Below are positions 45,280 to 59,315 of a stretch of 64,000 nucleotides of DNA, piece after piece. The translations under genes and the position numbers were made by a program. This stretch comes from Pseudoxanthomonas japonensis (GTDB taxonomy: Bacteria; Pseudomonadota; Gammaproteobacteria; Xanthomonadales; Xanthomonadaceae): NCBI RefSeq assembly GCF_010093445.1, contig NZ_PDWW01000021.1, positions 1 through 64,000 on the forward strand, in the 5' to 3' direction. The first letter of the stretch is position 1; each line of letters starts with the position of its first letter. The notes beneath the pieces are model-generated. The model searched no databases and was not told the origin of the DNA. It saw nothing but the letters and a program-made list of their open reading frames with translations.

Positions 45280-47364
45280 TCAGCTGATCGTCCCGACCAG
45301 CTTCAACCGCTTGTCCTCGGGAACCTCGCTGTAGGCCAGCACCGACAGCGAGGGGACGCTGTGGCGGACCAGGCGGGCGAGGGCGGCGCGGACCGTTCCC
45401 GGTACCAGCACCACCGCAGGCTCGCTGCGGGCTTCCTGCTTGGTCACCACATCGGCGAGGCTCTGGTGCAGGCGTTCCGCCAGTCCCGGTTCCAGCGCCG
45501 CGCCGGTTCCCTGGGTGCTGTCCTGCAAGACGCGTTCCAGATTCGGCGCCAAGGTATAGACGGGCAGTTCCGGCGCCATCCCGGAGATCTCCTGCACGAT
45601 GAAACGGCCCAGCGAGGTGCGCACGGCGGCGGTGAGCGCGGCGGGGTCAGTGTTCTGCGGGGCGAACTCCACCAGCGACTCGGCGATGCGGCGCAGCTGG
45701 CGGATCGGCACGCGCTCGATCAGCAGGTTCTGCAGCACGCGCACCACGGTGGCCAGCGGCAGCGCCTTCGGAGTGAGGTCCTCGACCAGCTTCGGCGCGC
45801 TGCGGCCCAGCTGGGCCAGCAACTGCTGCACTTCCTCGTGGCCGAGCAGTTCCGGTGCGTGTTCGCGCACCAGGTGAGAGAGGTGGGTGGCCATCACCGT
45901 GGCCGGATCGACCACGGTGTAGCCCAGTGACTCGGCGGTGGCCTTCTGGTGCGACTGGATCCACACCGCATCCAGCCCGAAGGCGGGATCCTTGCCGGGG
46001 ATGCCGTCGATGGTGCCGAAGGCGCCACCCGGGTCGAGCGCCAGCTCGCGGTCGGGATGGATTTCCGCCGAGGCCACCGGCACGCCGTGCACCAGCAGGC
46101 GGTAGCCATTCGACGGCAGTTCCAGGTTGTCGCGGATATGCACCGGCGGCACCAGGAAGCCCAGGTCCTGGGTCAGCTTGCGGCGCACCGCCTTGATGCG
46201 CGACATCAGCTCGCCGCCCTGGTTCTTGTCGACCAGCGGAATCAGTCGGTAGCCGACCTCCAGGCCCAGCGGATCGACCGGACGCAGCTCGTCCCAGGTC
46301 AGTTCGGCATTGCGGTCGGGCGCGGCGCCCGGTCCGGCCAGCGCGGGCACGTCGCCGGTTGCGGCCTCGGGTCCTTCCTGGGTGCGCTTCCACATTTTCC
46401 AGGCCAGGTAGCCGATGCCGGCGGCCAGCGTCAAAAAGGCGACGTTGGGCATGCCAGGCACCAGCCCGACCAGGCCCAGCACGCCGGCGGCCACCGCCAG
46501 CGCCTTGTGCTGGCCGAAGGCCTGGCCCATCACGGCCTGGCCCATGTCTTCCGAGCGCGAGGCGCGGGTAACCAGCATGGCCACGGCCGACGACACCAGC
46601 AGCGCCGGCAGCTGGGCGACCAGGCCGTCGCCGATCGACAGCAGCGTATAGGTCGAGGCGGCTTCTGCCGCCGGCATGCCGTGCTGGAACATGCCCACGG
46701 CGAACCCGCCCAGCAGGTTGATGAACAGGATCAGGATGCCGGCGATGGCGTCGCCGCGGATGAACTTGTTGGCGCCGTCCATGGAACCGTAGAAGTCGGC
46801 TTCCGCGCGGACTTCCTCGCGGCGGGCCTTGGCTTCCTCGCGGGTCAGGATGCCGGCGTTGAGGTCGGCGTCGATGGCCATCTGCTTGCCGGGCATCGCG
46901 TCCAGGATGAAACGCGCCGACACTTCGGCGATGCGGCCCGCGCCCTTGGTGATGACCACGAAGTTGATGATGGTCAGGATGGCGAACACCACGATGCCGA
47001 CCGCGTAGTTGCCGCCCACCACGAACTCGCCGAACGCGGCGATGACCTTGCCGGCGGCGTCGTGGCCGTTCTGGCCGTTGAGCAGGATCACGCGCGTGGA
47101 CGCCACGTTCAGCGCCAGGCGCAGCATCGTGGTCATCAGCAGGATGATCGGGAAGATGGTGAAGTCCAGCGGCCGCTTCACGTAGATCACCGCCAGCAGC
47201 ACCACCAGCGAAATGGCGATGTTGAAGCTGAAGAGCGCGTCGAGCACCGGCGCCGCCAGCGGCACCACGATCATGGCCAGCAGCGCCAGCACGACCAGCG
47301 GCGCGCCGAGGCCGTTCTTCAACATCTCCATCCAGCGCAGGCCGCCGGCCGGTTGTGCGCTCAT
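45280..47364 (-). CDS. flhA: Flagellar export gate protein FlhA
   Basis: 694 residues. The N-terminal half has about eight membrane helices, and the family signature RLALNVASTRVILLNGQ and the FHIPEP-type loop (GRIAEVSARFILDAMPGKQMAIDADLNAGI) are present. The C-terminal ~330 residues form the cytosolic domain that docks export substrates and chaperones as a nonameric ring. It uses the proton gradient to drive export together with FlhB, FliP, FliQ and FliR. Overlaps flhB by four bases. The full family length is kept. Confidence 0.97.
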   Translation of the reverse strand: MSAQPAGGLRWMEMLKNGLGAPLVVLALLAMIVVPLAAPVLDALFSFNIAISLVVLLAVIYVKRPLDFTIFPIILLMTTMLRLALNVASTRVILLNGQNGHDAAGKVIAAFGEFVVGGNYAVGIVVFAILTIINFVVITKGAGRIAEVSARFILDAMPGKQMAIDADLNAGILTREEAKARREEVRAEADFYGSMDGANKFIRGDAIAGILILFINLLGGFAVGMFQHGMPAAEAASTYTLLSIGDGLVAQLPALLVSSAVAMLVTRASRSEDMGQAVMGQAFGQHKALAVAAGVLGLVGLVPGMPNVAFLTLAAGIGYLAWKMWKRTQEGPEAATGDVPALAGPGAAPDRNAELTWDELRPVDPLGLEVGYRLIPLVDKNQGGELMSRIKAVRRKLTQDLGFLVPPVHIRDNLELPSNGYRLLVHGVPVASAEIHPDRELALDPGGAFGTIDGIPGKDPAFGLDAVWIQSHQKATAESLGYTVVDPATVMATHLSHLVREHAPELLGHEEVQQLLAQLGRSAPKLVEDLTPKALPLATVVRVLQNLLIERVPIRQLRRIAESLVEFAPQNTDPAALTAAVRTSLGRFIVQEISGMAPELPVYTLAPNLERVLQDSTQGTGAALEPGLAERLHQSLADVVTKQEARSEPAVVLVPGTVRAALARLVRHSVPSLSVLAYSEVPEDKRLKLVGTIS

Positions 47365-48491
47365 GCCTTGCCTCCGTGCTCGTCGATGTCGACGGCGGGC
47401 AGGTCGGGCAGGGGGGCTTCGCCCACGCGCCAGGCACGCAGTTGATAGACGTAGGAGAGGATCTGGGCGACGGCGGCGTACATTCTCACGGGGATTTCCC
47501 GGCCAAGCTGACCTTCGCGATACAAGGCGCGTGCCAAAGGCGGCGCCGACACGATGGCGATGCGGTGGGCGTCGGCGACCTCGCGGATGCGCATGGCCAG
47601 TTCGTCCACGCCCTTGGCCACCACCGTGGGGGCGCCCATCTGGCCGGCCTGGTACTTCAGCGCCACCGCGTAGTGGGTCGGGTTGACCACGATCACGTCG
47701 GCGGTGGGCACGTCCTCCATCATCCGGCGCTGCGACATCTGGTGCTGCATCTGGCGGATGCGGCCCTTCACCTCGGGGCTGCCCTCGCTCTCCTTCATCT
47801 CCTTGCGCAGCTCTTCGCGGGTCATCTTCAGCTTCCGCAGCCAGTTCCACTTCTGGTACGGCGCGTCGATGGCGGCCAGCAGGATCAGCCCACCGGTGGT
47901 CGCCAGCAGCAGGGTGCTGGTGAACGACAGGCCGCTGCGCACCGCCTGTTCCAGCGGCATGGTCAGCAGCTCACGCAGGGGGTTCAGGCCCAGCTTCAGG
48001 CAGATGGTCGCCGCGCCGCCGATCAGGGCCACGCGTAGCAGGGATTTCAGCAGTTCGGCCAGGCCCTCGGGGCCGTACAGGCGCTTGAGGCCGGAGGCGG
48101 GATTGAGCCGCTTGAAATCGGGCATCAGCGATTTCTGCGAGAACCGCAGGCCGCTCATCGCCACCGGCGCGGCCAGGCCGGCGACCACGCAGATCGCGGC
48201 GACCGGGGCGATGGCGGCCAGCAGCTTCAGCATCATCAGGCCGACGTAGCCGAACAGCTGGTCGGGCTGGCGCATCAGCAGCGGGTCCGGGGTGAGGGCG
48301 ACCTTCATCCAGCCCAGCGCGTTGCGCGCCAGCCCCGGCCCCATGGCGATGATCGCCAGCACGCCCGCACCGAACACCGCCGCCGTCGCCAGCTCGCGCG
48401 AACGCGGGATGTTGCCCTGTTCACGTGCTTCGCGAAGTCGTTTCTCGGTGGGTAATTCAGTGCGTTCGCCGCTTTCGTCCTGCTCAGACAT
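47361..48491 (-). CDS. flhB: Flagellar export switch protein FlhB
   Basis: 376 residues. N-terminal ERTELPTEKRLREAREQGNIPRS is the family start. Four membrane helices follow, then the cytosolic domain with the self-cleaving NPTH motif (VVNPTHYAVALKY), whose cleavage switches export from hook to filament substrates. A short C-terminal tail is acidic (DLPAVDIDEHGGKA). First gene of flhB-A-F-G-fliA; a sigma-54 promoter lies about 30 bases upstream. In the gene order it is separated from fliR by an 8 kb segment with metal-efflux and regulatory genes. Confidence 0.97.
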   Translation of the reverse strand: MSEQDESGERTELPTEKRLREAREQGNIPRSRELATAAVFGAGVLAIIAMGPGLARNALGWMKVALTPDPLLMRQPDQLFGYVGLMMLKLLAAIAPVAAICVVAGLAAPVAMSGLRFSQKSLMPDFKRLNPASGLKRLYGPEGLAELLKSLLRVALIGGAATICLKLGLNPLRELLTMPLEQAVRSGLSFTSTLLLATTGGLILLAAIDAPYQKWNWLRKLKMTREELRKEMKESEGSPEVKGRIRQMQHQMSQRRMMEDVPTADVIVVNPTHYAVALKYQAGQMGAPTVVAKGVDELAMRIREVADAHRIAIVSAPPLARALYREGQLGREIPVRMYAAVAQILSYVYQLRAWRVGEAPLPDLPAVDIDEHGGKA

Positions 48492-48522
48492 GGCGTGGTT
48501 CCGACGGGGTCGGTTGCCTCGC

Positions 48523-48538
48523 TGCAAGACCCGTTCCA
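48523..48538 (-). promoter_or_regulatory. Putative sigma-54 (RpoN) promoter of flhB
   Basis: Minus strand TGGAACGGGTCTTGCA: consensus TGGCACG, four bases, TTGCA with one mismatch; the GG and GC are correctly spaced. It lies 32 bases before the flhB ATG, in the 111-base gap shared with the divergent metal-efflux operon. Confidence 0.75.
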
Positions 48539-48602
48539 GTCCGGGACGGGAAAACGGCGTGGAATTGTCTAACGCAGCGAGGCGCGGCTACGATGTCGCC
48601 CG

Positions 48603-48989
48603 ATGTTCCGTCTGCTTCGCCACCGCCGTTGCTTGCTGCTGCGCCTGCCTGCGCTGGCGGTGCTGTTGCTGGCGGTGCTGGCCAATCCGGTGTTCGCCTC
48701 GCTGGGAGACCTGCACGAGCTGGGCAGCGGCGCCGCCCATCTGCATGTGGTGGGCGAGCACGAAGGCAATGCGGCCGGTCATGAGCACGATCACGACGAG
48801 GCGGATCCGGGCGACCTGCTGCATGCCTTGATGCATGCCAGCCATTGCTGCGGCCACCTGACGGCCATCATGCCGGCGCCCATGCGCGTGCCGGCGTTGA
48901 TCCTGCCCATCGCGGCCCCCGTCATGGCGACGGTGCCGGTGGCCTACGCCCCCCGCGCTTCGCTGCTGCGTCCTCCGATCTCCGCGTGA
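48603..48989 (+). CDS. CzcI-like histidine-rich exported protein
   Basis: 128 residues. A signal segment (LPALAVLLLAVLANPVFAS) is followed by a metal-ligand-rich middle (HLHVVGEHEGNAAGHEHDHDEAD) and LHALMHASHCCGHL, a pattern of the CzcI family found at the head of czc operons. CzcI-type proteins are thought to modulate heavy-metal efflux in the periplasm. First gene of the operon; 62 bases before the TolC-type gene. Divergent from flhB, so a metal-responsive promoter and the RpoN promoter share about 110 bases. Confidence 0.7.
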   Translation: MFRLLRHRRCLLLRLPALAVLLLAVLANPVFASLGDLHELGSGAAHLHVVGEHEGNAAGHEHDHDEADPGDLLHALMHASHCCGHLTAIMPAPMRVPALILPIAAPVMATVPVAYAPRASLLRPPISA

Positions 48990-49051
48990 TGCCGCGGCCG
49001 GCCTGACTTCGCGTCGCGCCGGCGTTCCATCACCGATTCCGGAGACTTCCC

Positions 49052-50337
49052 ATGTGGTTGCGACTGGCGGCAGTGGCCGCCTTCGCGATCGCGCCGTGCG
49101 TGCACGCACAGGCGCCATCGCCTGCTGTTCCCCCTGAAACCCTGACGCTGGACGATGCCATCGCGCGCGTCGCCCGCGTCCATCCCGATCTGCGCCTGTT
49201 CGGCGCGCGCACCGGAATCCTGCTGGCCGAGCGGGACGTCGCGATGCTGCGTCCCGCGCTGCGCGCCGGTCTGGACATCGAGAACGTGCTGGGCACCGGC
49301 GACGCCAGCGGCGTCCGCCAGGCCGAAGTCACGCTGACGCTCGCCGGTGTGCTCGAACGTGGCGGCAAGCTCGATGCGCGCCGCGCGCTGGCGCAATCGC
49401 GCATCGATGCCCTGGCCATGCAGCGCGAGACGCAGCGCCTGGACCTGCTGGCCGATGTCGCCCGCCGCTACGTCGCCGTCGCCGGCGCACGGGCGCAGCA
49501 GCGCATCGCCGAGCAGGACATCGCGCAGCGCAGGCGCACCGTTGCCGGCGCCCGTCAGCGTCTGCAGGCCGGTGCTTCGCCCGAGTCGGTCGTGCTGACT
49601 GCGCAGGCGGCGCTGGCACGCGCCGAACTGGCCCTGGCGCGTGCCGACCAGCAGCACGCCGCCGCGCGCCAGCATCTCGCCGCGCTGTGGGGCGAGCGTG
49701 CTCCGCGTTTCGAGGTGGTCGTCGGCGATCCGCTGGGATTGCCGGCGATCGACGACGTGGAGGTGCTGGCATCGTTGCTCGAAGGCACGCCCGAACTGGC
49801 CCAGTTCGCCGACGAGCGCCGGATCCGGGAAGCGCGGGTCCGGCTGGCACGGAGCGCGTCCACGCCCGATCTCGACTGGCAGGTCGGCGTCCGTCGGATG
49901 CAGGACAGCGGCGACACCGCCCTGGTCGGCGGCGTGTCGCTGGCACTGGGCGGTGCCCGTCGCGCCGCACCCGACATCCGCGCGGCCGAAGCGGACCTGG
50001 CAGCTTTGGAGATCGAGCGCGAATCCCGCGATATCGCGCTGTACTCCACGCTGACCGATGCGCACGGCCGCTACCGCGTCGCCCAGCTCGAGGTCCAGCG
50101 CACGCGCGACGATGTGCTGCCGCGCCTGTTGCGCGCGGAGCAGGCCGCCGAGCGCGCCTACCGCGGCGGCGCCATCAGCTACCTGGAATGGGCCCAGCTG
50201 CAATCCGAGACCACGGCGACGCGTCGCCAGCAACTGGACGCCGCGCTCGATGCGCAGGCGGCCCTGATCGAACTCCAGCGGCTCACGGGGCAGGCGTTCG
50301 TCGCTGCGCCTGCCGCCCAAGAAGAAGGAATGATTCC

Positions 50338-50341
<4 letters not shown>
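49052..50341 (+). CDS. czcC: CzcC-like outer-membrane efflux protein (TolC family)
   Basis: 429 residues with a signal peptide (LAAVAAFAIAPCVHAQ). Two long helical outer-membrane efflux repeats (TLDDAIARVARVHPDL ..., ARLRLARSASTPDLDWQVGVRRMQ) mark it as a TolC-type trimeric duct. It connects the RND pump to the outside. The stop overlaps the start of the adaptor gene (ATGA). Assignment to the metal-efflux branch comes from the neighbours CzcB- and CzcA-like. GGAG just before the ATG at 49052. Confidence 0.85.
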
Positions 50342-54802
<4,461 letters not shown>

Positions 54803-54810
54803 TCCCGATA

Positions 54811-55140
54811 CCGTCATTCCAGCGAACGCTGGAATCCATTGCCCGTGACTGCCGGTACGTCCGGATCAGAAGCAGATGGGTCCCAGCTTTCGCTGGGACG
54901 ACAGCGGAGATCGACATCGCCTGGGTCCCGTCATTCCAGCGAAGGCTGGAATCCATTGCCCGTGACTGCCGGTACGTCCGGATCAGAAGCAAATGGGTCC
55001 CAGCTTTCGCTGGGACGACGGCCGAGATCGACAGCGCCTGGTCCCGTCATTCCAGCGAACGCTGGAATCCATTGCCCCTGACTGCCGAGGTGTCCGGATC
55101 AGGAGCAAAAGGGCCCCGGCTTTCGCCGGGACGACGGAGG
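54811..55140. repeat. Three tandem REP-like units after czcA
   Basis: Units begin at 54811, 54928 and 55043, spaced 117 and 115 bases. Each has two palindromes: CATTCCAGCGAACGCTGGAA-type and GTCCCAGCTTTCGCTGGGAC-type (the last unit with CCCCGGC variants). No gene is in the stretch. It lies between convergent genes czcA and the diguanylate cyclase and could act as terminator or mRNA-stabilising block. Confidence 0.88.
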
Positions 55141-55176
55141 CGCTACGGCGGGAGATGGAGGCGACGCCCCGTGGGC

Positions 55177-56205
55177 CTAGAACAGGTCGTCCGCGATGAC
55201 GTAGCTGTCGCGGCCGGCCATCTTCGCGCGGTACAGCGCGGCGTCCGCGCGCGAGAACCAGTCGTGCCAGGTCTTTTCCTGTTCGCGCAGCAGCGCCGCG
55301 CCCAGCGAGATGGTGATGCGGCCGCCCGGTCCGCGCAGGGAGCCCCTTACCGACTTGCGGATGCGTTCGGTGGCGGACTCGAGTGCGTCGCGGCTGTCCA
55401 GTTCCAGCAGCGCCACGAACTCTTCGCCGCCGAAGCGGAACACCTGGTCGTTGCGGCGCATCTCGAACCGCAGGATCGAGGCCAGGTCGGCGATGGCGGC
55501 ATCGCCCGCCGCATGGCCGTACTGGTCGTTGACGTCCTTGAAGTGGTCCAGGTCCAGCACGACCAGCCCGAAACAGCACTCGCCGCGCTGGAACCGGTCC
55601 ACGGCTTCGCTCAGTGCGCGCTCCATGCTGCGCCGGTTGGGTACACCGGTCAGCGCATCGATGGCCGCCAACCGCTCCAGTTGTACACGGTCGTCCTGCG
55701 TGCGGGCGGCGAAGATCAGCGAGAACACCGTCACCAGCACCGCGCTGACCGCCATCGACAGCGCATGCACGCCGTCGTGGAAGAACCCCGGCAGCAATTG
55801 CATGGCGACGATCAGCAGCAGGTTGCAGATCACTGCCGTCCAGCGATGGGCGATGAAGAAGTTGGTGAGCAGCACCAGATAGGTCCAACCGAGTGCGGTG
55901 TGGCCCAGCATCACGCAGGCGCCGAACGAAGCAGCGGTATTGAGCACCGCCAGCACGTTGCCGGCGCGGGCATCGCCGGTCCGCCAGGCGTAGGCGACCG
56001 GCGAGGCCACCGCGAGCACGACGCCCAGGTCGAACACCGCCATCGCCCATTGACCTTGCCAGCCGCGGTAGAGGCCGAACGACGCGATCGTCACCGCCGT
56101 GATGGTGCCCAGCAGGACGATGATGTCCAGGCGGAAGTCGCGGCGTTTCGGCTTCATCGAGAGGGCCGGTTGCGGACGCTCGGGGTCGGAGGGTGGCGTG
56201 TTCAA
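55177..56205 (-). CDS. Membrane-bound GGDEF diguanylate cyclase
   Basis: 342 residues. About six membrane helices (residues ~25-165; [21 protein letters not shown] ... [18 protein letters not shown]) form an unnamed sensor. The GGDEF domain follows: [35 protein letters not shown] and the active GGEEF. An RxxD I-site (RRND) lies five residues before GGEEF, so product inhibition is likely. It makes c-di-GMP, the ligand of YcgR encoded at 2680. It is in the gap between fliR and flhB with a TetR regulator gene; the two are separated by a hairpin. Signal unknown. Confidence 0.92.
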   Translation of the reverse strand: MNTPPSDPERPQPALSMKPKRRDFRLDIIVLLGTITAVTIASFGLYRGWQGQWAMAVFDLGVVLAVASPVAYAWRTGDARAGNVLAVLNTAASFGACVMLGHTALGWTYLVLLTNFFIAHRWTAVICNLLLIVAMQLLPGFFHDGVHALSMAVSAVLVTVFSLIFAARTQDDRVQLERLAAIDALTGVPNRRSMERALSEAVDRFQRGECCFGLVVLDLDHFKDVNDQYGHAAGDAAIADLASILRFEMRRNDQVFRFGGEEFVALLELDSRDALESATERIRKSVRGSLRGPGGRITISLGAALLREQEKTWHDWFSRADAALYRAKMAGRDSYVIADDLF

Positions 56206-56430
56206 GGGAATCGGGTAAACGGACGGAACAGCGCCGCGAAGGCCCGCGCAGTGTAGGGCGTCGCGTGATCTCCGGGGTGATGGAGATCACGCTTGGCGCG
56301 AGCACGGCGCGTGCGGCGTGCACGTTCCGCGCGATGCCGTCGCGCGTTCGCGGTGGACGCAGACCCCTCGTCCGCTTTGTCGGAAGACCTCATCGTGCGA
56401 GGACATCGAAGGCGGTGGTCGACAACGCAA

Positions 56431-56452
56431 ACGGCCTCCCGAAGGAGGCCGT
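56431..56452 (-). terminator. Terminator of the TetR gene
   Basis: ACGGCCTCC / GGAGGCCGT stem of nine base pairs with a four-base loop, 37 bases after the TetR stop; followed on the minus strand by TTTGCGTT, a weak T-run. Confidence 0.65.
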
Positions 56453-56488
56453 CCGCAGGGGGTGCATGCGCGCCCGGTGGGCGCCGCC

Positions 56489-57079
56489 TCAGGCCGACAG
56501 CGCTTCCAGCGTCTTGAACACCTGCGGCACCGCCATCGCCGGCGTGCCGCCGTTCACCGACACGGCACGCAGGCCATGCTGGTAGCTCTGCCAGATCATC
56601 TCGTCGGCATGCTGGATGTCCAGGCCGCGGAACTCGCCCGCACCCATGCCGCGGCTCAGCTCCAGGCGGACCGGTTCGCGCATGCGGCGCAGTGCGGTGT
56701 TCATTTCGGTTTCCACCGCCGGCGACCAGCGCGCCGACACGCTCCAGAGCGCGGGGAAGGCGATGAAGTTGGCCGCGTCTTCGCGGGCCATCCAGAAGTA
56801 GAAGTCGAGGATGCGCTGCGCATGCGTCGATCCCTGCGGACGCTCGACCATCGGCGCCTTGCGCGCCGTGTAGTCGCGGATCAGCAGCGTGGCGATGATG
56901 TCGGCCTTGGTCTCGAAATGCAGGATGACGCCGCGCGCGCTGAGCCCGGTTTCCTCGCCCAGGTCCATCAGCGTGGTCTGGTCGAATCCCTTGGTGAAGA
57001 AGAGCCGGCGTGCGGCGGCGAGCACGGCCTCCCGCGTTTCCTGGCTGGTGCGTCGCTTGTGGGTAGGGCTGTGGCTCAC
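56489..57079 (-). CDS. TetR-family transcriptional regulator
   Basis: 196 residues. An N-terminal helix-turn-helix (ETREAVLAAARRLFFTKGFDQTTLMDLGEETGLSARGVILHFETKADI) with a helical ligand/dimer domain behind. I chose the GTG at 57079 because GGAG lies seven bases before it; an in-frame ATG at 57139 lacks a ribosome site and adds 20 basic residues. No obvious target gene is adjacent, since fliR and the diguanylate cyclase flank it on the same strand. Ligand and targets unknown. Confidence 0.85.
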   Translation of the reverse strand: MSHSPTHKRRTSQETREAVLAAARRLFFTKGFDQTTLMDLGEETGLSARGVILHFETKADIIATLLIRDYTARKAPMVERPQGSTHAQRILDFYFWMAREDAANFIAFPALWSVSARWSPAVETEMNTALRRMREPVRLELSRGMGAGEFRGLDIQHADEMIWQSYQHGLRAVSVNGGTPAMAVPQVFKTLEALSA

Positions 57080-57291
57080 AGGCAATCTCCGTTTCGCGGG
57101 GGAGCGCTGCTGTCTGGGGCTGGATCCTTTCCAGTCCATGCGCTTGCGTACGTTGCAGCTCCCTCGTCCCCATTCTGCACAACTTCGTGCATTTTGTGGA
57201 ACAGCCGACGCAAATGAGATGTGAAACCAGCCATCGGCCCGCCGTCAAACGTGCGTTCCGACACCTTTTCACGTCGATGACGCGCGTTCCG

Positions 57292-58083
57292 TCAGCCGGT
57301 GATCTGCCGCGCTGCGTCAAACGACAGGTCGAAGACGCGCTGCACCGGTGGCCCCAGTTCGCCGGCCAGCAGCGCCAGCAGGAACAGGCCCAGCAGCAGG
57401 GCCGTGGGCAAGCCGAGCTGGATCGGATTCAGCGCTGGCGCGGCGCGGCCCAGCACGCCGAACGCGAGGTTCACCGCCAGCATCGCCACCATGACGGGCA
57501 GCGCCAGGCCGACGGCGGCCCGCAGGATGTGGGTGAACAGCATCGGTGCGATCTCCAGCACCTGCTGCACGTCGGGCAGCGCCGTGCCGATCGGCAGCGA
57601 GCGGTAGCTGTCCACCAGCAGCGACACCAGCGCGAGGTGGCCGTTGGCGGTGAAGAACAGCAGGCCGAAGGCGAGGTAGAACCACTGGCCGACGACGCCC
57701 GAGTTCACGCCGCGCAACGGATCGGACATCTGCGCGAATGCCAGGCCGGTGCCCTGCGAGATCAGTTCGCCCGCCATCGCGCCGGCTTCGAAGGCGAGCC
57801 GCAGCATGAAGCCCATGCTGGCGCCGACCGCGAGTTCGCGCGCGACGTTGAGCACGGTGCTGGCGTCGAAGGCGATGCGGTCCGGCGTGCCCGGCAGCAG
57901 CGGTGCCAGCGCCATCGCCAGCGCACCGGCGATGATCACGCGCACGCGCACCGAGACCGCGCGCGTGCCGATCAGCGGTGCGGCCATCAGCAGTGCGCCG
58001 GTGCGCAGCATGGTCCACAGGATGGCGTTGATCATGCCGAAGGCCTGCTGGCCGTCGATCACCATCTGGGTGGCGGCATCCAT
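57292..58083 (-). CDS. fliR: Flagellar export protein FliR
   Basis: 263-residue inner-membrane protein with six helices and family motifs (FMLRLAFEAGAMAGELISQGTGLAFAQMSDP, MLFTHILRAAVGLALPVMVAMLAVNLAFGVLGRAAP). With FliP and FliQ it forms the helical export gate above the membrane. Last gene of the fliL-R run, 18 bases after fliQ. Normal length. Confidence 0.96.
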   Translation of the reverse strand: MDAATQMVIDGQQAFGMINAILWTMLRTGALLMAAPLIGTRAVSVRVRVIIAGALAMALAPLLPGTPDRIAFDASTVLNVARELAVGASMGFMLRLAFEAGAMAGELISQGTGLAFAQMSDPLRGVNSGVVGQWFYLAFGLLFFTANGHLALVSLLVDSYRSLPIGTALPDVQQVLEIAPMLFTHILRAAVGLALPVMVAMLAVNLAFGVLGRAAPALNPIQLGLPTALLLGLFLLALLAGELGPPVQRVFDLSFDAARQITG

Positions 58084-58101
58084 CGCGTCGCGTCCGCGCC
58101 G

Positions 58102-58371
58102 TCAGCCGATCAGGTGCGGCAATCGCTGGAACAGCGTCGTCGTGTATTCCACGAGCACGCCGAGCAGGTAGCTGCCGGTGGCGAACAGCGCGGCGGTCAG
58201 CGCGATGGCCTTGGCGACGAACGCGATGGTCGGCTCGTTGAGCTGGGTGGCTGCCTGGATCACGCCGATGACCACACCGACGACCAGGACGACGAGCAGC
58301 AGCGGGCCACCGACCCAGAGGGCGATCTCGAGGCCACCGCGGAGTTCGGTGAGGGCGGTTTCGGGGCTCAT
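58102..58371 (-). CDS. fliQ: Flagellar export protein FliQ
   Basis: 89 residues with two membrane helices (GGPLLLVVLVVGVVIGVI, AIALTAALFATGSYLLGVLV) and the family core QAATQLNEPTIAFVAKA. Component of the FliPQR export gate. A GGGAAT-type repeat (58377-58494) sits just before its start codon, so its ribosome site must lie in the last few bases of the element. Confidence 0.96.
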   Translation of the reverse strand: MSPETALTELRGGLEIALWVGGPLLLVVLVVGVVIGVIQAATQLNEPTIAFVAKAIALTAALFATGSYLLGVLVEYTTTLFQRLPHLIG

Positions 58372-58376
58372 GGGAA

Positions 58377-58494
58377 GGCCGGGAACAGGGAATAGGGAAT
58401 GGGGAATGGGAGAGCGCGAAGGTGATGGGCCATAAGGGGTAGGAGACGGGTCATGCGAATGGCCACTCCCGATTCCCCATTCCCGATTCCCGGC
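58377..58494. repeat. GGGAAT-type inverted-repeat element between fliP and fliQ
   Basis: Left arm 58377-58412 (GGCCGGGAACAGGGAATAGG and so on) and right arm 58466-58494 (CTCCCGATTCCCCATTCCCG...) are near reverse complements. The element fills nearly all of the 133-base gap in an operon where these two genes usually adjoin. Confidence 0.87.
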
Positions 58495-58504
58495 TTCAAC
58501 GCGG

Positions 58505-59314
58505 TCATACCGCGTTGAAGCTGGCGGCCAGCGAACCGACGATCAGCACCCAGCCGTCCACCAGCACGAACAGCAGGATCTTGAACGGCGCGGACACCAG
58601 CATCGGCGACAGCATCATCATGCCCATCGACATCAGCACGCTGGCCACGACCAGGTCGATGATCACGAACGGGATGAAGATCAGGAAGCCGATCTCGAAC
58701 GCGGTCTTCAGTTCGCTGGTGATGAAGGACGCGACGACGATCGGGAATGGCACCGCGTCCGGGCCGGTGTAGCTGCCGTGGCCGGCCAGGCCGGCGAACG
58801 TCATCAGGTCGGTCTCGCGCACCTGCGCCAGCATGAAGTCACGCAGCGGGCCGGTGGTCAGCGTCCACGCGGTTGAGAAATCGATCTGGCCGTTGAGATA
58901 CGGCGCCATGCCTTCCGCCCAGGCCTTCTCGCCGACCGGCATCATCACCAGCATGGTAAGGAACAGCGCCAGGCCCACCAGCACCTGGTTGGAGGGCGTC
59001 TGGCCGGTGCCGAGCGCCTGCCGCAGCAGGCCGAGCACGATGATGATGCGGGTGAACGCCGTCATCGCCAGCAGCGCGGACGGGATCAGCGTGATCGCCG
59101 TCATCAGCAGCAGCGTCTGCAGCGGCAGGCTGACGGTGTTGTCGCCGACCTGGCCGACGTTAACCTTCGGCATCGATGGCAGGGTCGGTGCCGAAGGCGC
59201 GGCGGGTGCCGCAGCGGCCGGTGCGGCAGCGGGCGCCGTGGCGGCCTGCGCGAACGCCATCGTCGGCGCGGCGAGCCACAGCAGGCAGATCAGGGAAAGG
59301 AGGAAGCGACGCAT
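58505..59314 (-). CDS. fliP: Flagellar export protein FliP
   Basis: 269 residues with a cleavable signal peptide (SLICLLWLAAPTMAFAQA) and an Ala/Pro stretch before the core. Family motifs: LPLQTLLLMTAITLIPSALLAMTAFTRIIIVLGLLRQALGT and FIPFVIIDLVVASVLMSMGMMMLSP. Four mature helices. It forms a pentamer of the FliPQR gate. Its start is one base after the fliO stop. Confidence 0.97.
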   Translation of the reverse strand: MRRFLLSLICLLWLAAPTMAFAQAATAPAAAPAAAAPAAPSAPTLPSMPKVNVGQVGDNTVSLPLQTLLLMTAITLIPSALLAMTAFTRIIIVLGLLRQALGTGQTPSNQVLVGLALFLTMLVMMPVGEKAWAEGMAPYLNGQIDFSTAWTLTTGPLRDFMLAQVRETDLMTFAGLAGHGSYTGPDAVPFPIVVASFITSELKTAFEIGFLIFIPFVIIDLVVASVLMSMGMMMLSPMLVSAPFKILLFVLVDGWVLIVGSLAASFNAV

Positions 59315-59315
59315 C

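Noticed and set aside
54811-55140. CRISPR array
   Set aside because: Repeat units are 115-117 bases with conserved spacers and internal palindromes; no short regular repeats with unique spacers and no cas genes.
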